This document shows positions 31,405-32,025 of a DNA stretch of 32,025 nt, one piece after another (the stretch's first letter is position 1; each line of letters begins with the position of its first letter). This stretch comes from a virus. The notes below the pieces were generated by a model. The model was not told the origin of the DNA. It saw only the letters and a list, made by a program, of their open reading frames with translations, and ran no database searches. The position numbers and the translations under genes are program-made. The DNA lies in IMG/VR virus record IMGVR_UViG_3300010885_073568, positions 1 through 32,025 of that record. One strand, written 5' to 3'.

Positions 31405-32025
31405 ATGCCTAAACTGAAATCCCATAAAACAGTTGAACAGATTGCAAAAAAGCATAATCTTGATGTTTCTTTTATTCAGAAGCAACTGGACATGGGAGAA
31501 CCCATAGAGCACGAGCATACTAAAGATCATACTCTTGCGATGGATATTGCTCTTCAACATTTAGATGAAATTCCTGATTATTACACTCGCTTAAAAAAAA
31601 TGGAAGCATCAGCAAAGAAAGAACATAAGAAGTTTAAGGATGTAAAAGAATCTAATGAAGAGCAAAGATATTGTCCTCTTTGCGACAAAAGAGAATCAAG
31701 ATCAGAATGTTCCTATGGAGAGAAAGCATGGGATAAGGTTTCTGTAAGAGATCACGAATATTCTATGGCAAGATCTGAACTTGCTACTATGTCAGATGCC
31801 ATAAAGAGACTTCAAAAGAAAATGGGAAAGGGTGAAGGAAATATTGAGGCTTGGGTTCAATCAAAAATTACCAAGGCAGCAGATTATATTGATACCGCAG
31901 CAGATTACGTTGCAAGTGGAGAGATGGAAGAATCTTGCTGGGTGGGATATAAGCAGGAGGGTTTAAAGAAAAAAGGAAAGAGAATGGTTCCAAACTGTGT
32001 TCCAAAACTAAAGGAACATAGAGGA
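31405..32025 (+). CDS. DUF5661-like cyanophage protein (5' part, runs off the window)
   Basis: The frame is open from the ATG to the window edge: 207 residues, no stop. Residues 1-65 (MPKLKSHKTVEQIAKKHNLD, EHEHTKDHTLAMDIAL, LDEIPDYYTRL) look like a DUF5661 domain. Residues 89-110 carry Cys90, Cys93 and Cys102 (YCPLCDKRESRSEC) followed by YGEKAWD, perhaps a metal-binding loop. Residues 150-207 hold SKITKAADYIDTAADYV and a second Cys pair (SCWVGYKQEG, VPNCVPK), a block widespread in cyanophage virion or prohead-associated proteins as I recall. It lies between gp16 and the expected gp17. The role is unknown; a packaging or capsid-associated part is plausible from position. Confidence 0.72.
   Translation, partial: MPKLKSHKTVEQIAKKHNLDVSFIQKQLDMGEPIEHEHTKDHTLAMDIALQHLDEIPDYYTRLKKMEASAKKEHKKFKDVKESNEEQRYCPLCDKRESRSECSYGEKAWDKVSVRDHEYSMARSELATMSDAIKRLQKKMGKGEGNIEAWVQSKITKAADYIDTAADYVASGEMEESCWVGYKQEGLKKKGKRMVPNCVPKLKEHRG

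Overview
The window is a stretch of the late (virion) gene region of a T4-like marine myovirus, most probably a cyanophage of Synechococcus or Prochlorococcus. The evidence is the T4 order of baseplate and neck genes (gp25, gp6, gp7-like, gp8, gp13, gp14, gp15, gp16), T4-type late promoters (TATAAATA and close variants), AT-rich coding sequence, and small conserved proteins of the kind seen in cyanomyoviruses. All recognised genes are on the + strand and tightly packed. Family assignments rest on remembered conserved motifs; no database search was possible.

Layout. Bases 1-58 hold the end of an unidentified gene. Bases 59-395 lack a convincing gene but contain a GC-rich, hairpin-rich block, a sigma70-like promoter and a clear intrinsic terminator. 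Bases 396-1713 carry a short conserved protein, then a putative glycosyltransferase and two tiny overlapping genes. The last three have their own sigma70-like promoter (593-621) and terminator (1777-1807). This cassette looks like a separately transcribed unit ahead of the late genes. After an 80-aa protein the late structural run begins at about 2135.

Baseplate and tail (2173-27588): gp25 and gp6 baseplate wedge proteins; a giant 4028-aa protein that keeps short blocks resembling the C-terminal part of T4 gp7, pushed apart by about 2200 residues of repeated modules and a YHYH domain; a 502-aa fibre-like protein with a tandem repeat and a C-terminal cupredoxin-like domain; gp8; a 2493-aa DUF4815-type structural protein in the place where T4 has genes 9-12; and two small overlapping genes. 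Neck and packaging (27613-32025): gp13, gp14, gp15, the small terminase gp16, and a partial DUF5661-like protein that runs off the end.

The most interesting signals are these. A shared set of small beta-rich modules has been inserted into at least five neighbouring virion proteins, including core proteins that are much shorter in T4. The best late promoters have an in-frame TAA built into the promoter octamer. The fibre-like protein keeps all four type-1 copper ligands. The leading intergenic block may encode a structured RNA.
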